Assembly: GCA_963682055.1 (NCBI GenBank)
Contig: OY821747.1
Location: forward strand, 20,768,126-20,832,125
DNA: 64,000 nt
Source: Primula veris
Lineage: Eukaryota > Streptophyta > Magnoliopsida > Ericales > Primulaceae
Direction of reading: 5' to 3'
Part shown: piece by piece, positions 24,683-36,400 of the stretch
Layout of the letters: each line of letters begins with the position of its first letter
Numbering within the stretch: position 1 is the first letter of the stretch
Translations under genes and position numbers: made by a program
The notes under the pieces: generated by a model
What the model was told of the DNA's origin: nothing
The model's input: only the letters and a program-made list of their open reading frames with translations
Databases searched by the model: none

Positions 24683-25879
24683 TGTTGGCCCGTGCGGCTA
24701 AAAACTTAGAGGGGGTGAATAAGGTTTTAGCGCTTTTTGCCTAATTAAAAGTTAATGGCAACTAATAACCCAACTTATGCAATTCTTAGCTTAAGCGTTT
24801 TAACAAGAGATAATCAATTGCTAGAATTTCTAAACCCAAGCATGAAAATAAGCAATAATGAATATTTGCGGAAAGTAAAAGCTAGGGAAAGAAAATAACA
24901 CCGTGATTTTATAGAGGTTCGGCAAACGGCCTACGTCCTCTCCTCGGTACTACCGAGTATTTCACTAAAAATAATCTTTCGGATATTACAATCCTATCGA
25001 GCTAATCAACCGATTAAGCTCCCCCTCACTCTATGAGTGTCCCGAATGAAAAGACCTAGAGCTTTTAAGCTTCACTTGCTTACAAAGCCTCTAACCGATC
25101 ACTCGCTCACAAATGAGTTTATAATTTCACTCTTTACAAAATTTGTTACAACAATGTAACTACCCTCACACTTTTAATTGGTTCTAAATAAGCTAATTGG
25201 TGAGTTTGATGATGTTTGAGCTTGACTCTCTTTTTCTTCAATTTTCCCTCTTTTTGAATAATTTCACCAAAATGGTGATTGTTAGGGTTGTTGTATATAG
25301 GGGTTGAAGGATGATAATTGGTGTGTTAATTGTTATCTTTGGAAGAGAGATTGGGTTGGTTTATATAGACCAAAAGTCTGTTTTTCTGTATATGACCATT
25401 GGCAGTGGTTGAGACTTTTATTCAGAGGTTTTAAGCAACTTTCCAGAATAAGCTGAAAAGCTGTTTTCGAAATCTGCAGAAAACGATCGGTCGTTTTCTA
25501 CAGTCGATCGGTCGTTATTCAGAAAACGATCGGTCATTTCTGAGTTTCGATCGATCGTTTTTCTTGTGGACTCTCTGGAAGAAATCAGAACAAAAACGAT
25601 CGGTCGTTTTTGTACAGACGATCGGTCGTTCTTCAGTTTTCTCTGTTTTCTCGTTAATCTTCAAAAGCCCGTAACTTCTTCGTTTTAGTTCCGATTCTGG
25701 TTCCGCTTGAACCTGTGGCTTCGTTTTTCTGAGCTCTATCTTTCTGGCGTTCTGGAATTTACAAATTCTCTTTTTGGAAAAGACAAGCATTATATCATCG
25801 AAATAGAGAAATCGTAAAATCATTAAAAACATAATCAACGTTATAATCAAAATCAATTATTGAACCCCATGGTTCAACA
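24683..25879. mobile_element. Solo LTR nested in the copia element
   Basis: The 1197-bp unit starts TGTTGG and ends TTCAACA, flanked by TACAC on both sides (24678-24682, 25880-25884). It is collinear with the solo LTR at 15450-16633, including the CGATCGGTCG array and the final segment ending in GAACCCCATGGTTCAACA. It inserted into the leader of the copia element, so it is younger than that element. Confidence 0.9.
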
Positions 25880-26197
25880 TACACGAATGAATTAAACAAC
25901 TATATATGCAGTAGAACTAGTAAACCTTTCTGCTCAACATATGTTAACTAGATAAACATTAATAATTTACTAGTATACGGCCCAATATTATTTACACAGA
26001 CATGCAATTTATATTTTATTTGTCAGAGGTAAATATTTATGTACCGTACCGTTGATATTTTGGTCAAGATTGATATAGTAATAACCCAATTAAACCCGGA
26101 TAAATCTCAAGTTTTATATTGTATATACCAGATTCATACCTTTTAGTCCAATCTCCAAGCGTATAATCTAGTCTTCGCGAGCAAAATGCTGATAACG

Positions 26198-26362
26198 TGT
26201 TGTGTGACATATTAGCTACGGTATATATATGGAGAGATAAATATAGAGAGATAAAATAGTCGTCTTTTATTCATTGATAATTGTAGAAAGATATACATCA
26301 ACAGACCCCTAACCCACTCAAGTAAAAGTCCATAGAGTAATGCCCAATAATATGCTACAACA
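26198..26362 (-). repeat. 5' LTR of the copia element
   Basis: It matches the LTR at 18466-18690 but has an internal deletion of about 50 bp. The adjacent sequence on the plus strand, TGCTGATAACG, is the primer-binding site in reverse. Confidence 0.8.
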
Positions 26363-28203
26363 ATTGATTATATTTGAGAAATATTTGAGTTCATGTATAT
26401 TTAAGGTAATGGATAATGAAACTGATACGTATATAATTTTAGAACAATCTAAACTATTTAAGGTAATTTTGTAATATAAGGGAACTGATGTGGTTGGTCT
26501 AGAAGGAGTAGGAGTGTAGTTGCTTGTTAGCATGAAGAACATAAGCGAAAAATGAAATGAACAACAATTTAACGTTAAGATAATATTTTAGAAATAAATT
26601 TACACTATAATATAAAATGTAAAATAGAAGCGCACCAGAATATGAAAAATGTGTTTTTGAAAATATAATCGACATCGTGATAAAATATTCGTATAAGGAG
26701 GTTCTTACTAAGTAGAGGTTGATATATAAAAAAATACTTAAATAAATGTTTCGCATAATAAAATGTATACACATGCTTAATTTAACTAATTAGCACAAAT
26801 ATTCAAGAGATAAATACATGTATCTATGTAACAAGTCAAACACATAAAAGTACGACCCGGAAGTTAAAGGATAATGTGACAACCCAAAAAATTAAGACAA
26901 TATCACATACTACATTAGATAAATATTTTAAATCGTTTTAAGTTTAACGTAACGATATACATGTATTGCGGGTTGTCGTTGAACCCTAAACCCTAAAAAT
27001 TAAGTTTAATTTATATATAATTTTACACTTTTATGTAATTTATTTTTATATTTAGACAAATTTGTTAACACGTTATCATAAAAAAAAATCATAATGCAGA
27101 GAGGTTTACTGTAATAATATTTACTTCTCGGAAAAGGCAAGAGTAAAATTCCCAATTCCAAAACGGGCCCCACCCTTTTCGTAAACCTCCAATCAATACG
27201 TAGCTTTCAATACCCTCTCAATAATTTTCCAAAAAGTAATACTACTTTTATTAAAACACCCCTCAGGTTTGGCATGTAATCAGTCAACTACCGCGTAATT
27301 CCATTTTAGTCAATTACAAACCTAAACTTTCGAATAATCATCATTAAACACCAGTTATTAATTCTTTTTGCTGATTGAAGGTATTTTAGGCATTTCTATT
27401 TAACAATAAAGAACAAGCATAAGCATTGTCTTGTTTAAATACCACTATTTACACAAAAAATATTGACAAACAGTCAAAAGATCTAGAATAACTAACTAAT
27501 CCTGCAAGACATTTGTTAAAAATCACAATTACGATAACTACTAAGATTATTTGATTTTCGTTTTTATACACAGAACTTATTATTTAGCAATATATAACAT
27601 GCGATCTACATTGAATGTTTTACTAAGGAAAAAAGTATATGAATATTCTCTTTCCTTTAATTATTTCCTATTTCATATCTAAATATACTTTTTATAAGAT
27701 AATATTTCTCTATAATTCAATAAAAAAAAAACGTGTACATTGCTATTTGCATATCAATTACTAATATTATGTGAATACTGAGTAAATGAATACTCCTATA
27801 TTGGTTGAAATACTTAGTCAGAGGTTTTGATTGATTACTTTTTCAAGTTGACCCGACTATTTTGCAAACGGTAAGGGTGCTATTTTGTTTATATGTATTT
27901 TTTTTTTTTATTCTGTATTATGGATAATTTTGTGATTTGGTTAAAAATTGTGTTTTAGTAAACTCCAAATCTAAAAGCTAAACTAGAAATAATCTTGAAT
28001 TTTCGAGATTCATTATTAAAACATTCTTATAGCATTAAATTTCTACTTATTTACCTTTCTCGGAAAAAACAAATCATTTAGTTAGATTAAGGTATAAATA
28101 GAATTTACTAATTAGTTATTAGCCATAAATAGAGTATATGCATTTAATTTATGAATTAGACTTGAACATTTAGCGTATTAAATAAATGAAGTGTATTTGT
28201 AGC
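26363..28203. other. Intergenic, A/T-rich
   Basis: No gene or clear element end is supported. The open frames at 26318-26774 are short, low-complexity and lack motifs. Confidence 0.5.
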
Positions 28204-28390
28204 AAAATATTAAGGGGGGAGAGTAAATAAAACACGGCGAGGCTGGTGATAGTTTGAAATCTAAGATACGAAAAGTAGAATAATTTTGAAATAAATGAGA
28301 ATATTAACCCACATTTAATGATATCTTTCCTACTCAAACCCACTTTTCCATGAGATTTTCCTACTCAAACCCACTTTTCCATGAGATTTT
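28204..28390. repeat. Direct repeat A beside the MULE
   Basis: This 187-bp block matches 30219-30375 over its whole shared length, starting AAAATATTAAGGGG. At its right end a 34-bp segment (CCTACTCAAACCCACTTTTC and flank) is itself duplicated in tandem. Confidence 0.85.
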
Positions 28391-30218
28391 TTTTGAATTA
28401 GCCTAGTTGGGTCTTTTTATTTTCAATTTGGTCTATGTGTCAAAAAAATTGTCATTTTGACCTATATAAAATGACATTTTCAAATTGCGTTTTTTAATAT
28501 CAAAAAAAGCACTACTGAAGTGCGCTTTTTACTTATCCAGCCTACGCGGCAAGATAAAAAGGGCATTTTCAAAGTGTGCTATTTGTCGGCCTACGTGGCA
28601 AGCTAAAAATGGCACTTTCAAAGTGCGCTTTTCTTCAGTTTATGGGTGATCATTTGTATAGGTACTATGAACACAGGTATGTGGCCCGTCGTATTTTGAA
28701 ACTTCATAAAAGTCATGAGTTTCTCTTAGCGACCCTTGAATCCGCCATTTGCAACTTACTTCCTCCACATCAAAATATTTGCATCGTACTTTCCAAAATC
28801 TTTTTTGCGTCTTGTGTCAGACAAAATGTCAATTATGTTTGATCGACCATATTTTAATCATTTTTTTCATCATATTTTGATCTCTGAAACAAAGACCAAC
28901 AAAAGGCTCATCACACTTGGGATCTCAAGTTCCTGGATACATCACAAATTGTTCATTATACTACTCACTGTTCACCTCAAAACTACCACCTTGAGTCATA
29001 TAGCTTGACATTGGCTGATGTAAAAGAGTTCCATCTTGAACGTGTCCATAAGGCTAGTTAAACCCGTTATTTTCATTTTCATTACGACCCGAATATAAAG
29101 TCATTTGAAAATGTGATGGACATGTGTTAACCGATATAGTATCATTTTCACATTCAGTAGTATCATAATCTTCAGATTCTTCATCTCCGATTTCAAAATC
29201 AGGATCTTCATCATCATTCTCATCATCACCCCCTCAAATATCATCATCATCATCATTCCATTCCCCCTGTAAAATCATTTTCCGCCAATCTACAAACAGA
29301 ATTTAAAGGTGTCGGTAGGGTAAATTCTGCATTTTATAAAGATTTAACCCGCATGGATCTACTTGATCTAACTACTTCACCCAAAGTTCTGTTTACGTCG
29401 GGATTCGGAAAAGCAAAATCACTCGACAACATTTCAGTAAATGTTATGTGATCTTGAAGTTGATTAGCTTGTTGCTCAATTTCAACATATAACTCAACAA
29501 ATGTTCGACCGTTTGATTTGTTAATTCGAACATTATTGATGCAGTATCGTTGTTTTCAATACACAATGTCATGTATTTAAAAGTTGTATTTGTGGTTAGA
29601 TGGGGTAACGACAAGTTAGTTGCAATCGATTGCAATTAGGAGAAATCTTAATTTTTTCAAACAATTTTTCCAATAATTGTTCGTATTTAGTATTTTTTTT
29701 AATTTTAAACACTTTTTTTGTGAGCAATACTATACGATAAACCTTCCTCCGCATTCTCAATAATTTCACCATCCCAATAACAGAATATCGTACATAGCGA
29801 CATGATCACTATAAGATGGTAATCAATAATTTAAAATAGAGTTTAAAACTTATTGGTTTGTGTTTATTTGACATTTGACATAGCGACATTTCGACATTTT
29901 CGTTCATAGAGTGGTTTGTGCTTATTTGCGTTTGATATGATATGCTGTGATGTTTGACATAATAGATAAGTTTGTGTGGTGCTGAGTTTGTGAACTGAAT
30001 AAAAACGCACTTTGAAAGTGTCATTTTTAGCTTGTCACGTAATTTGACGAAAAACACATTTTGAAAGTGCCCTTTTTATGTTGCCACGTAGGATGTATAA
30101 TTCACAAAAAGCGCACTTTGATATTAAAAAACACATTTTAAAAGTGCCATTTTATGTAGGTGAAAATGGTAAATTTTTTAACAATAAATTAGGATAAAAA
30201 GGCACAGCTAATTCAGAA
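28391..30218 (-). mobile_element. Non-autonomous Mutator-like element (MULE)
   Basis: Terminal inverted repeats of roughly 230 bp (28391-28630 and 29995-30218) start TTTGAATTAGC / GCTAATTCAGA and contain AAGTGCGCTTTTT and CTACGTGGCA blocks on both sides. The interior carries the N-terminal part of a MULE transposase on the minus strand but no DDE catalytic region. Long TIRs with this content fit MULEs. The usual 9-bp target duplication was not seen; long direct repeats A and B flank it instead. Confidence 0.75.
28640..29795 (-). pseudogene. MULE transposase N-terminal fragment
   Basis: On the minus strand the fragment begins with a YWDGEI-like block near 29780 and later shows an acidic stretch (about 29160-29270). 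Near 28690-28860 it has a SIKHN ... WKVRCK ... CKWRI ... YDGPHTC pattern. This is the DNA-binding/N-terminal domain of plant MuDR transposases (DBD_Tnp_Mut type). The order is preserved but frames change several times and stops occur. The sequence stops at the inverted repeat, before the catalytic MULE domain, so it cannot encode an active transposase. Confidence 0.65.
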
Positions 30219-30375
30219 AAAATATTAAGGGGAGAGAGTAAATAAAACAGGGCGAGGATGGTGATAGTTGAAATCTAAGATACGAAAAGTTGAATAATTT
30301 TGAAATAAATGAGAATATTAACCCACATTTAATTTTAATGATATCTTTCCTTACTCAAACCAAACTTTTCCATAA
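30219..30375. repeat. Direct repeat B, in the promoter of the next gene
   Basis: It matches repeat A (28204-28390) with a few substitutions and a 6-bp insertion. It ends about 110 bp before the ATG at 30489, so it is probably the original promoter-proximal copy. Confidence 0.8.
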
Positions 30376-30385
30376 CGCCACAAAT

Positions 30386-30488
30386 ACCTCTCTCTCTCTC
30401 TCTCACTCGGTAAAAATAAAATAATGAAATGAGAATAAGTGGATAACAGTGAAATTATAATAGAGAGAGAGAGAGAGAGAGATTAAAA
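30386..30488 (+). promoter_or_regulatory. Leader with (CT)n and (GA)n tracts
   Basis: A (CT)n run at about 30388-30407 and a (GA)n run at 30462-30482 precede the ATG at 30489. GA/CT-rich leaders are frequent in plant promoters. No clear TATA box was identified. Confidence 0.45.
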
Positions 30489-30800
30489 ATGGGAGTTTGT
30501 GCTTCTTCTTCTAATATTAAAAATAAAAAAGAAGATTCGAAAATGATGACGAAGCTTAGACTAGCTTTTTTACCCAATAATAATAAACCAAAAAAAGGGG
30601 ATTTAATCATTATTTCTTCACCTACGTTGATTAAAGATAATCAGTCCGTTAATCACAACGGTTCGTTTACTCTCAGATCTCGTAATGGTATTTTTTTCTA
30701 TCATTATTTAATATTGTTGGTTTGTTTTTTTATTTCTAATTACTACTCTTAGCTATGTTTGTGTTTTATTTTTGTTATTAATTTAACTGATTACTGAAAA

Positions 30801-30839
<39 letters not shown>

Positions 30840-33800
30840 ATTTTATTTTAAATTTAATATCTTTGTTTGGTTTGTACCTTTCTAAGTAGTAGCTATGTTG
30901 GATAAGCAATTTAACTAATTATTGAAAATGGTATTTTATTATTATTTAATATAGTTGGTTTGTTTTTGTCTTTCTAATTAGTAGCTATGTTTGTGCTTTC
31001 TTTTGATTTGGTTAGTAATTTAACTGATTTTTTAAACTGGTAATTTTTTTTTTAATTTACCATCTCTATTTCCCCCAATTTTCTAGTTATGTTTGTAAAA
31101 AAAAAATCATTTTTTTTATGAATTAATTTATTATTATTATTGATGATTAAGTTATGTGTTCTCAATTGGTATTTTTATAATTATTTAATATCAGTGGTTT
31201 GTGTTTTTGTCTTTATAATTAGTAGCTAAGTTTGTGTTTTCTTTTGTTTTGGTTAGTAGTTTAATTAATTACTGATTTACTGAAAATGGTATTTTTATTT
31301 ATATACCGTCTCTATTTTCCCCAATTTACTAGCTATGTTTGTAATTTCTTTTAACTTTTTTTTTATTAATAATTAAATAATATGATTAGTGGGTTTTTTC
31401 ATAATAACAACCTTTTTGGTTCTCAAAATGGCAGTTCTATTATTTGAACTGTGGGTGTTTGAATAGTCTTATTTTGATTAATATTCTATTAAATAATTAT
31501 ATTTTATTTTTTTGTTCGACTCTTTTGGTAGCAGATTTTGGAACAACATTGCTGATCTATCGTTACCTCTCTTTAAATTTAGTTAATAATTTAACTGATT
31601 TGACTTGTAGGGTTTTTTCTTTTTTTAATTATTTCCAGTGGTTGATTGAACTGTGAGTGCCTGGATAGTTTATAAGTACAGTAGTACTTTTTCTTTTTAA
31701 TTATTAATAATATAGAATTTCAAAATTAAATAAATTAAACTCTTTGGATAGGGATTTTGGCAATATTTTAGCTCATCATTTGCTTTTCTCTCTTTATTCT
31801 GTGATTGTCAGGAGGCCGTATTAGATTATATATACTGATGTTTTTCATTAAAAAAGGCGAGATAATTAAGATGCCCTTTCTGGGTAAATAAATATTTTTA
31901 GTTTTAGTATTAGTATTATATAAACTGAAAGTCTCTACTATTGGGTGTCAAGTTTTTTACCATCTTTTAATATATCTGGCTAAAGTCATACCCCTTTGAA
32001 AGAGTTGGAGATTTTGACCTTGATTATTAGTATATTTTCTATTAAAGAACATTTATTTGTGTTTATTTATAGGTACAATTTGTCTTGCAAAGGAAAAGAG
32101 GAATTTGTATTTAGAATTTGTGTCTGAGCTTTCTCTAAAATGCAAATGTTTGTTTGGCTATAACTTTTAAGCTCAAGTTTCCACTTTTGGATTTTAAAAT
32201 TGTTGTTTGGTTGGATGTACAGCTTTAACTGGATTGACCCATTGATTATCCCAGACTGAGACAAATACTGCTAACACTTGTTTGGAAAGGTTGTATGAGC
32301 TTTTTTGCTTTTTTAACACACAAACTTTAATAAGTATTGTCTCATTTAGTAGACAGCCATGTGGTTTTGTATTTTGACATTTTGAAAGTTTCAAGTAGCA
32401 AAAAGGTATCAAAAGTTTTCTTTAGAGCCAGACCAAAAAACTCACAATTTGGGCTTGAATCTTTTCTGAGTTTGATAAGTTTCTCTTTTTGTTGGAATAT
32501 GAGCATTAGTTTCTTATGTTTTATAAGTATCATTTTGCAATCTACTTTAGAAGGCCAACCCACAAATTGGTATGACTAGACTCTGGGATTCTGGAATTTC
32601 GAGGTGGTTGAAATAATATAGTTACAAGTAGTCATTATAAATTAGTAAAAAGCAGTGATTAAACTGGGGCTATGAGATTGCGCTTATGGCACAACTTGAC
32701 TGTGAAATGATAGGGACAATGAGAAATACCTAAACTTCAAATAACAGTTTTGAATTTTTAATCTCAATTAGCCACAATGTCTCAGATTGAAGCAATCATT
32801 AAATGTTGCTTTATACTTTATACCTACTCCTAATTAAATATATTGCAACAAGATAATGAAGGGACCATGACTGTGGTCCATGGACATTTACAATAAAACA
32901 ATCATGACACATCCAAATAGAGATGCCAGTGCTTGGATGAGGATAGTTCTATTCAGATTTTAGAGAAATGGTCTGTGCTGAGATAACTTATGAAAGATTT
33001 CAGTAGATGGTCTGTGAAGATGAGTTTCGAACCACTTCTTTTGCTATGCTTTCTTGGGTTTCTCAAAGACTATAAAGTTGTATATTTTACGTCTACCATT
33101 AGGACAAATGGGGAAGTAACGGGTGTTTCATGACTAGTAACCATCCCTTGTTAGTTCAAGTGAGTTGTTGCAGTTTGTGTTCTATCTTTTAGCTGGGAAA
33201 CTGTTAAAGGGCCGATAATTTGATTACTTAAGTTGCACTGTCAATTGACCACCTAGGGTGATGAAGCTAATTATGGTTTGTAACTTGTTCCCAGAACATT
33301 ATCAAACGAAACTTTTATTCTTTTGAAACTACTACCTGCTAGAGCATATTCTATGCTTCCATTAGCATGATTCAGCCTCTTCCTGCATTTACAACTGTGT
33401 TATTCGTTAATTTTAAACATATTCTCCTTGTATAACCTAAATAGAGATGTAAAGCAATTGTACCAAATCCATTTTCCAGCGTTGTTGCTCCATTGCACAG
33501 TAGTAGTTAGAAGGTCCTGATTCTATTGTCGTTACCTTTTTTGTTAATTTTTGTTTGCTTTCTTAATATTTATTGTTATTTGTTACTTTGCAGGCAGCAA
33601 AGAGGAAGCATATTTTGACTCCAAAGCCTGGCTTGATTCAGACTGCGATGATGATTTCTTAAGCGTTAGGGCTGGTAAGTATTAATTTCCCTTGCTGACT
33701 TGCAATCCGTAGTTTTTTTATATCCATACCTATAAAATAGTGATTGTTCACATTCCTTTGTTTGAACAACTAAATTGTATGTTGGTATACCAAATCATGA

Positions 33801-34640
33801 TCAGTAGACGACGTCTTAGGGTTTATCTGGTGCTAACGACTTGCTTTGTTTTCTACTCGTCTTACTTTTAAATTAAAAGCTTGTTAGGTAGGTTGGCGAC
33901 TTGTCAGTTTATTTATGCTCATTTCATGTGATTTAGCCTACTGCGTGACTGTATATATTGGGGATTGTTTGGCTGAAGCTGTTAAGCATATGTAATCTGG
34001 ATATATTGGGATTGAAAAAAATTACTTTTTTCTCCAGCGTAAAGCTTGTAGACTTTTCAAGCCAAACAACTCAAACTGGCCAGCTTCTAAGCTGTTCAAC
34101 CGAATGCAGCCTAGCTTTTAAGGAAGAACACAAAATATAGAGTTTAAAAGCTGCAACCAAACAATGCCTTAATCTTGAAGCATTTTTCCTTAAATCTCCA
34201 CATTCAGTCAAGCTCCTACTCTCTTAGTGTGGACTACAAATCTTCTAAAAATGTGTTTCCATGCAGATTTGACCCCATCGCAGGGCAGTACCCCAGTCCA
34301 TCACAACTTCTCGATTGGAACCCCACAAATCAATAAAAGCCTTTTCAACGACTCATCACCCGAACCATCACCAAATAAGAAGAAAAGATTATCCGAACTT
34401 TTCCAAGAGAGCTTAAGAGAAGATAAAGGGGCTGATTTTGACGATCAAAACCATGAAAACATAACTACAAAGGTTGAAAGCAAAAGTTCTGCACTTGAGC
34501 TGCCACCAAGATCTGTAAATGGTACCACAACATTGAAGGAAAAGACCGTAAAGTCTTCTCAATGTTGTCTTCCAATATTCCTTAAAAACCGCAGCTTTAA
34601 TGAGAGGATTAAGACGAGCCCTGCCCAAAAAGTTGGGTAG
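30489..34640 (+). CDS. At3g27210-like protein of unknown function, probably N-myristoylated
   Basis: Three exons (30489-30687, 33594-33674, 34267-34640) with GT-AG introns of matching phase join to 217 residues. The start MGVCASSS has Gly2 and Cys4, a typical N-myristoylation plus palmitoylation signal, so attachment to the plasma membrane is likely. Exon 2 encodes the family's most conserved block, SKEEAYFDS followed by WLDSDCDDDFLSV. Exon 3 opens with TPSQGSTPVH and later has a basic PNKKKRLSELFQES segment; the tail is rich in Cys and basic residues (SSQCCLPIFLKN). I recognise this order from the plant family annotated only as uncharacterised protein At3g27210-like; no biochemical role is known to me. 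The frame is intact. Intron 1 is about 2.9 kb and made of repeats, and intron 2 carries a MITE. Confidence 0.85.
30690..31420. repeat. Four diverged repeats in intron 1
   Basis: A unit reading approximately GGTTTGTTTTTGTCTTTCTAATTAGTAGCTATGTTTGTG, then TTAGTAATTTAACTGATT and ACTGAAAATGGTATTTT, recurs about four times (starting near 30715, 30860, 30955 and 31195). A (AT)n microsatellite lies at 30804-30836. The first copy begins inside the 5' edge of the intron. Confidence 0.65.
33961..34168. mobile_element. hAT-like MITE in intron 2
   Basis: The ends GGGATTGTTTGGCTGAAGCT and AGCTGCAACCAAACAATGCC are inverted copies (about 17 of 20 matching). TTGTTTGG termini are common in plant hAT-type MITEs. 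No 8-bp target duplication is evident. Confidence 0.55.
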
Positions 34641-36400
34641 TTAGTACCATGCTCTTGCTCTGTAACATTTTTCTATAATATAAATTGTGACTTAAACCTA
34701 TAGAAGAAACCTAAAGAAAAATGATATCAAGTTTCACTTTCTTGATGAAGTTCAACCTTTTCTTCATGAATTAAGCTCAAGGTGACATATGAAGAGTAAC
34801 TATGATTACTAGTCGCTTCATCATACACTTTCATTCACTGGAAAGAAAGTTTATTTTTGGTTTTACTGTTGTGCAATTTACATGTCTTGCTCTCACTGTG
34901 AGTTCGAAACCCAAGATTCTTTAACTCTCAGTACGTATTACTTCTCGTGACGAGAAAATGGTGAGAATTTGCTAGAATAAACTATATATCGGTATTTGCA
35001 TCTTGGGGCATAAATACACTTTTACAAGTTAAATTCATGTCCCTGACCCTGAGATGCCAATCATAGCACATTAGCCAGCATGTATTACTACTGTATATGA
35101 TCGTGCGCAAATGCGTCATTTTAGATAGGTAAGGTGTTTGAAATGTTGGCGATTGTTACAGCCTAACGACGCTAAATTTATAATCCCCAATTTGGCATCC
35201 CTTGAATCTTAAATTAGGCAGGAACAAAATCCACTCTTTTATGAAAAGAATAATAATGTCTCGAATAAAGTCATCCACTTTTATGTAAAATCACTTCTAT
35301 TTTTTATGCTTATTCAAGATATCATTCGTTTGCCTTTGAACTATTTGAATAATTTCTGGAACCAAATAAACTCTATATTTTTGCGGTGTGCACACTATTG
35401 GTTAAGGATGAAATCCAGGTGGGACCGGCCTAAATCCATTCTTACGAAAAGATAACTTGACTAGAAGGAAAAAATATGCTTTTCCTCTTTTCAAAAAAAC
35501 CAAAAAAAAAAAGAAAATGTTTTTCCCACTAAAATATGTTTCGTGAGTCCGTGATTATCAACTGTCACTATAGTTCAGAATCCAATTCTACATGGTCCCT
35601 ATTTTTTTCAGGTTGCACGTTTCCGTTTCTGGGTTCTGTTTTGCTTTCAAAGTTTCAACTAATTGAATAAATTTCGGGACGAAACAAACTCTATATTCCG
35701 GGGGTGTGCACACTATTGGTTAAGGATGAAATCAAGGCGGGACCGACTCCGGTCCGAACGTGAATAAAAAATAGAAATGCTTTTCCCACTAAAATATCTA
35801 CAGTGAGTTCGTGATTGATAACGGTCATTACAGATCGGATTTGAGTTATAACTGGTCCCTTTTGTAGTTTCTATTACAAAAAAAACAATAGTTTCTGAAG
35901 TTTGAAATAGATGATATACTTGTCCCAAAATCATTAAATATATATAGAATTGAGTATTTTGACAATACTAGTAAATTTATTTATTGTTAATTTGTTATCA
36001 CAATTCACGAATAATTATGGACGATACTAACACAAATACACAATGATTGAGATGTCCATCTATGTTACGTACATTTCTAAATTATTTGACTCTAGCCAGA
36101 ACAGAAGTACTGTTTCAGAGGCTCAGACTTAGTTTTTAAACACTTACTCCCTCTTATATTGAAAATCTACTAATCTAGGAACCAATAAAAATGTTTTTAA
36201 AGCTATGCGGACCATTTATGTAATCAATTCCACAAATGTATTTTTTTTTATCTGTTAAAAAATGTATTCTGTTGCTAAGTAACAAACCCGCTCACTTTTT
36301 CCCTCACTCACTTCCTTTCTACTCCACCACCATTTAATCTCTTACACTCTCTGAATATATTATTGCATATCTTTGGCCTATACAAAGTGAGTTTCAAAAT
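34641..36400. other. Intergenic with a 318-bp tandem duplication
   Basis: Two diverged copies, about 35330-35645 and 35648-35935, share GGTGTGCACACTATTGGTTAAGGATGAAATC (35385 and 35703) and TTTTCCCACTAAAATAT further on. No gene is supported in the rest. Confidence 0.7.

Larger units (their letters stand above)
18466..26362 (-). mobile_element. Decayed Ty1/copia LTR retrotransposon (minus strand)
   Basis: Matching LTRs bound the element: 26198-26362 (5' LTR) and 18466-18690 (3' LTR). On the minus strand a polypurine tract (GAATGGGGAG) directly precedes the 3' LTR, and CGTTATCAGCA, a primer-binding-site-like sequence usual for plant copia elements, follows the 5' LTR. Between them lie eroded pol fragments with copia-type RNase H and integrase motifs and many stops and frameshifts; gag-like sequence is expected near 22800-23800 but is barely recognisable. 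A solo LTR is nested at 24683-25879. A clean target duplication was not found, though ATTGAT occurs close to both outer edges. Confidence 0.85.

Noticed and set aside
28576..30057. Two ORFs with the same start (LRxKLKMxLSKC) on opposite strands
   Set aside because: They translate the two inverted repeats of the MULE; not separate genes.
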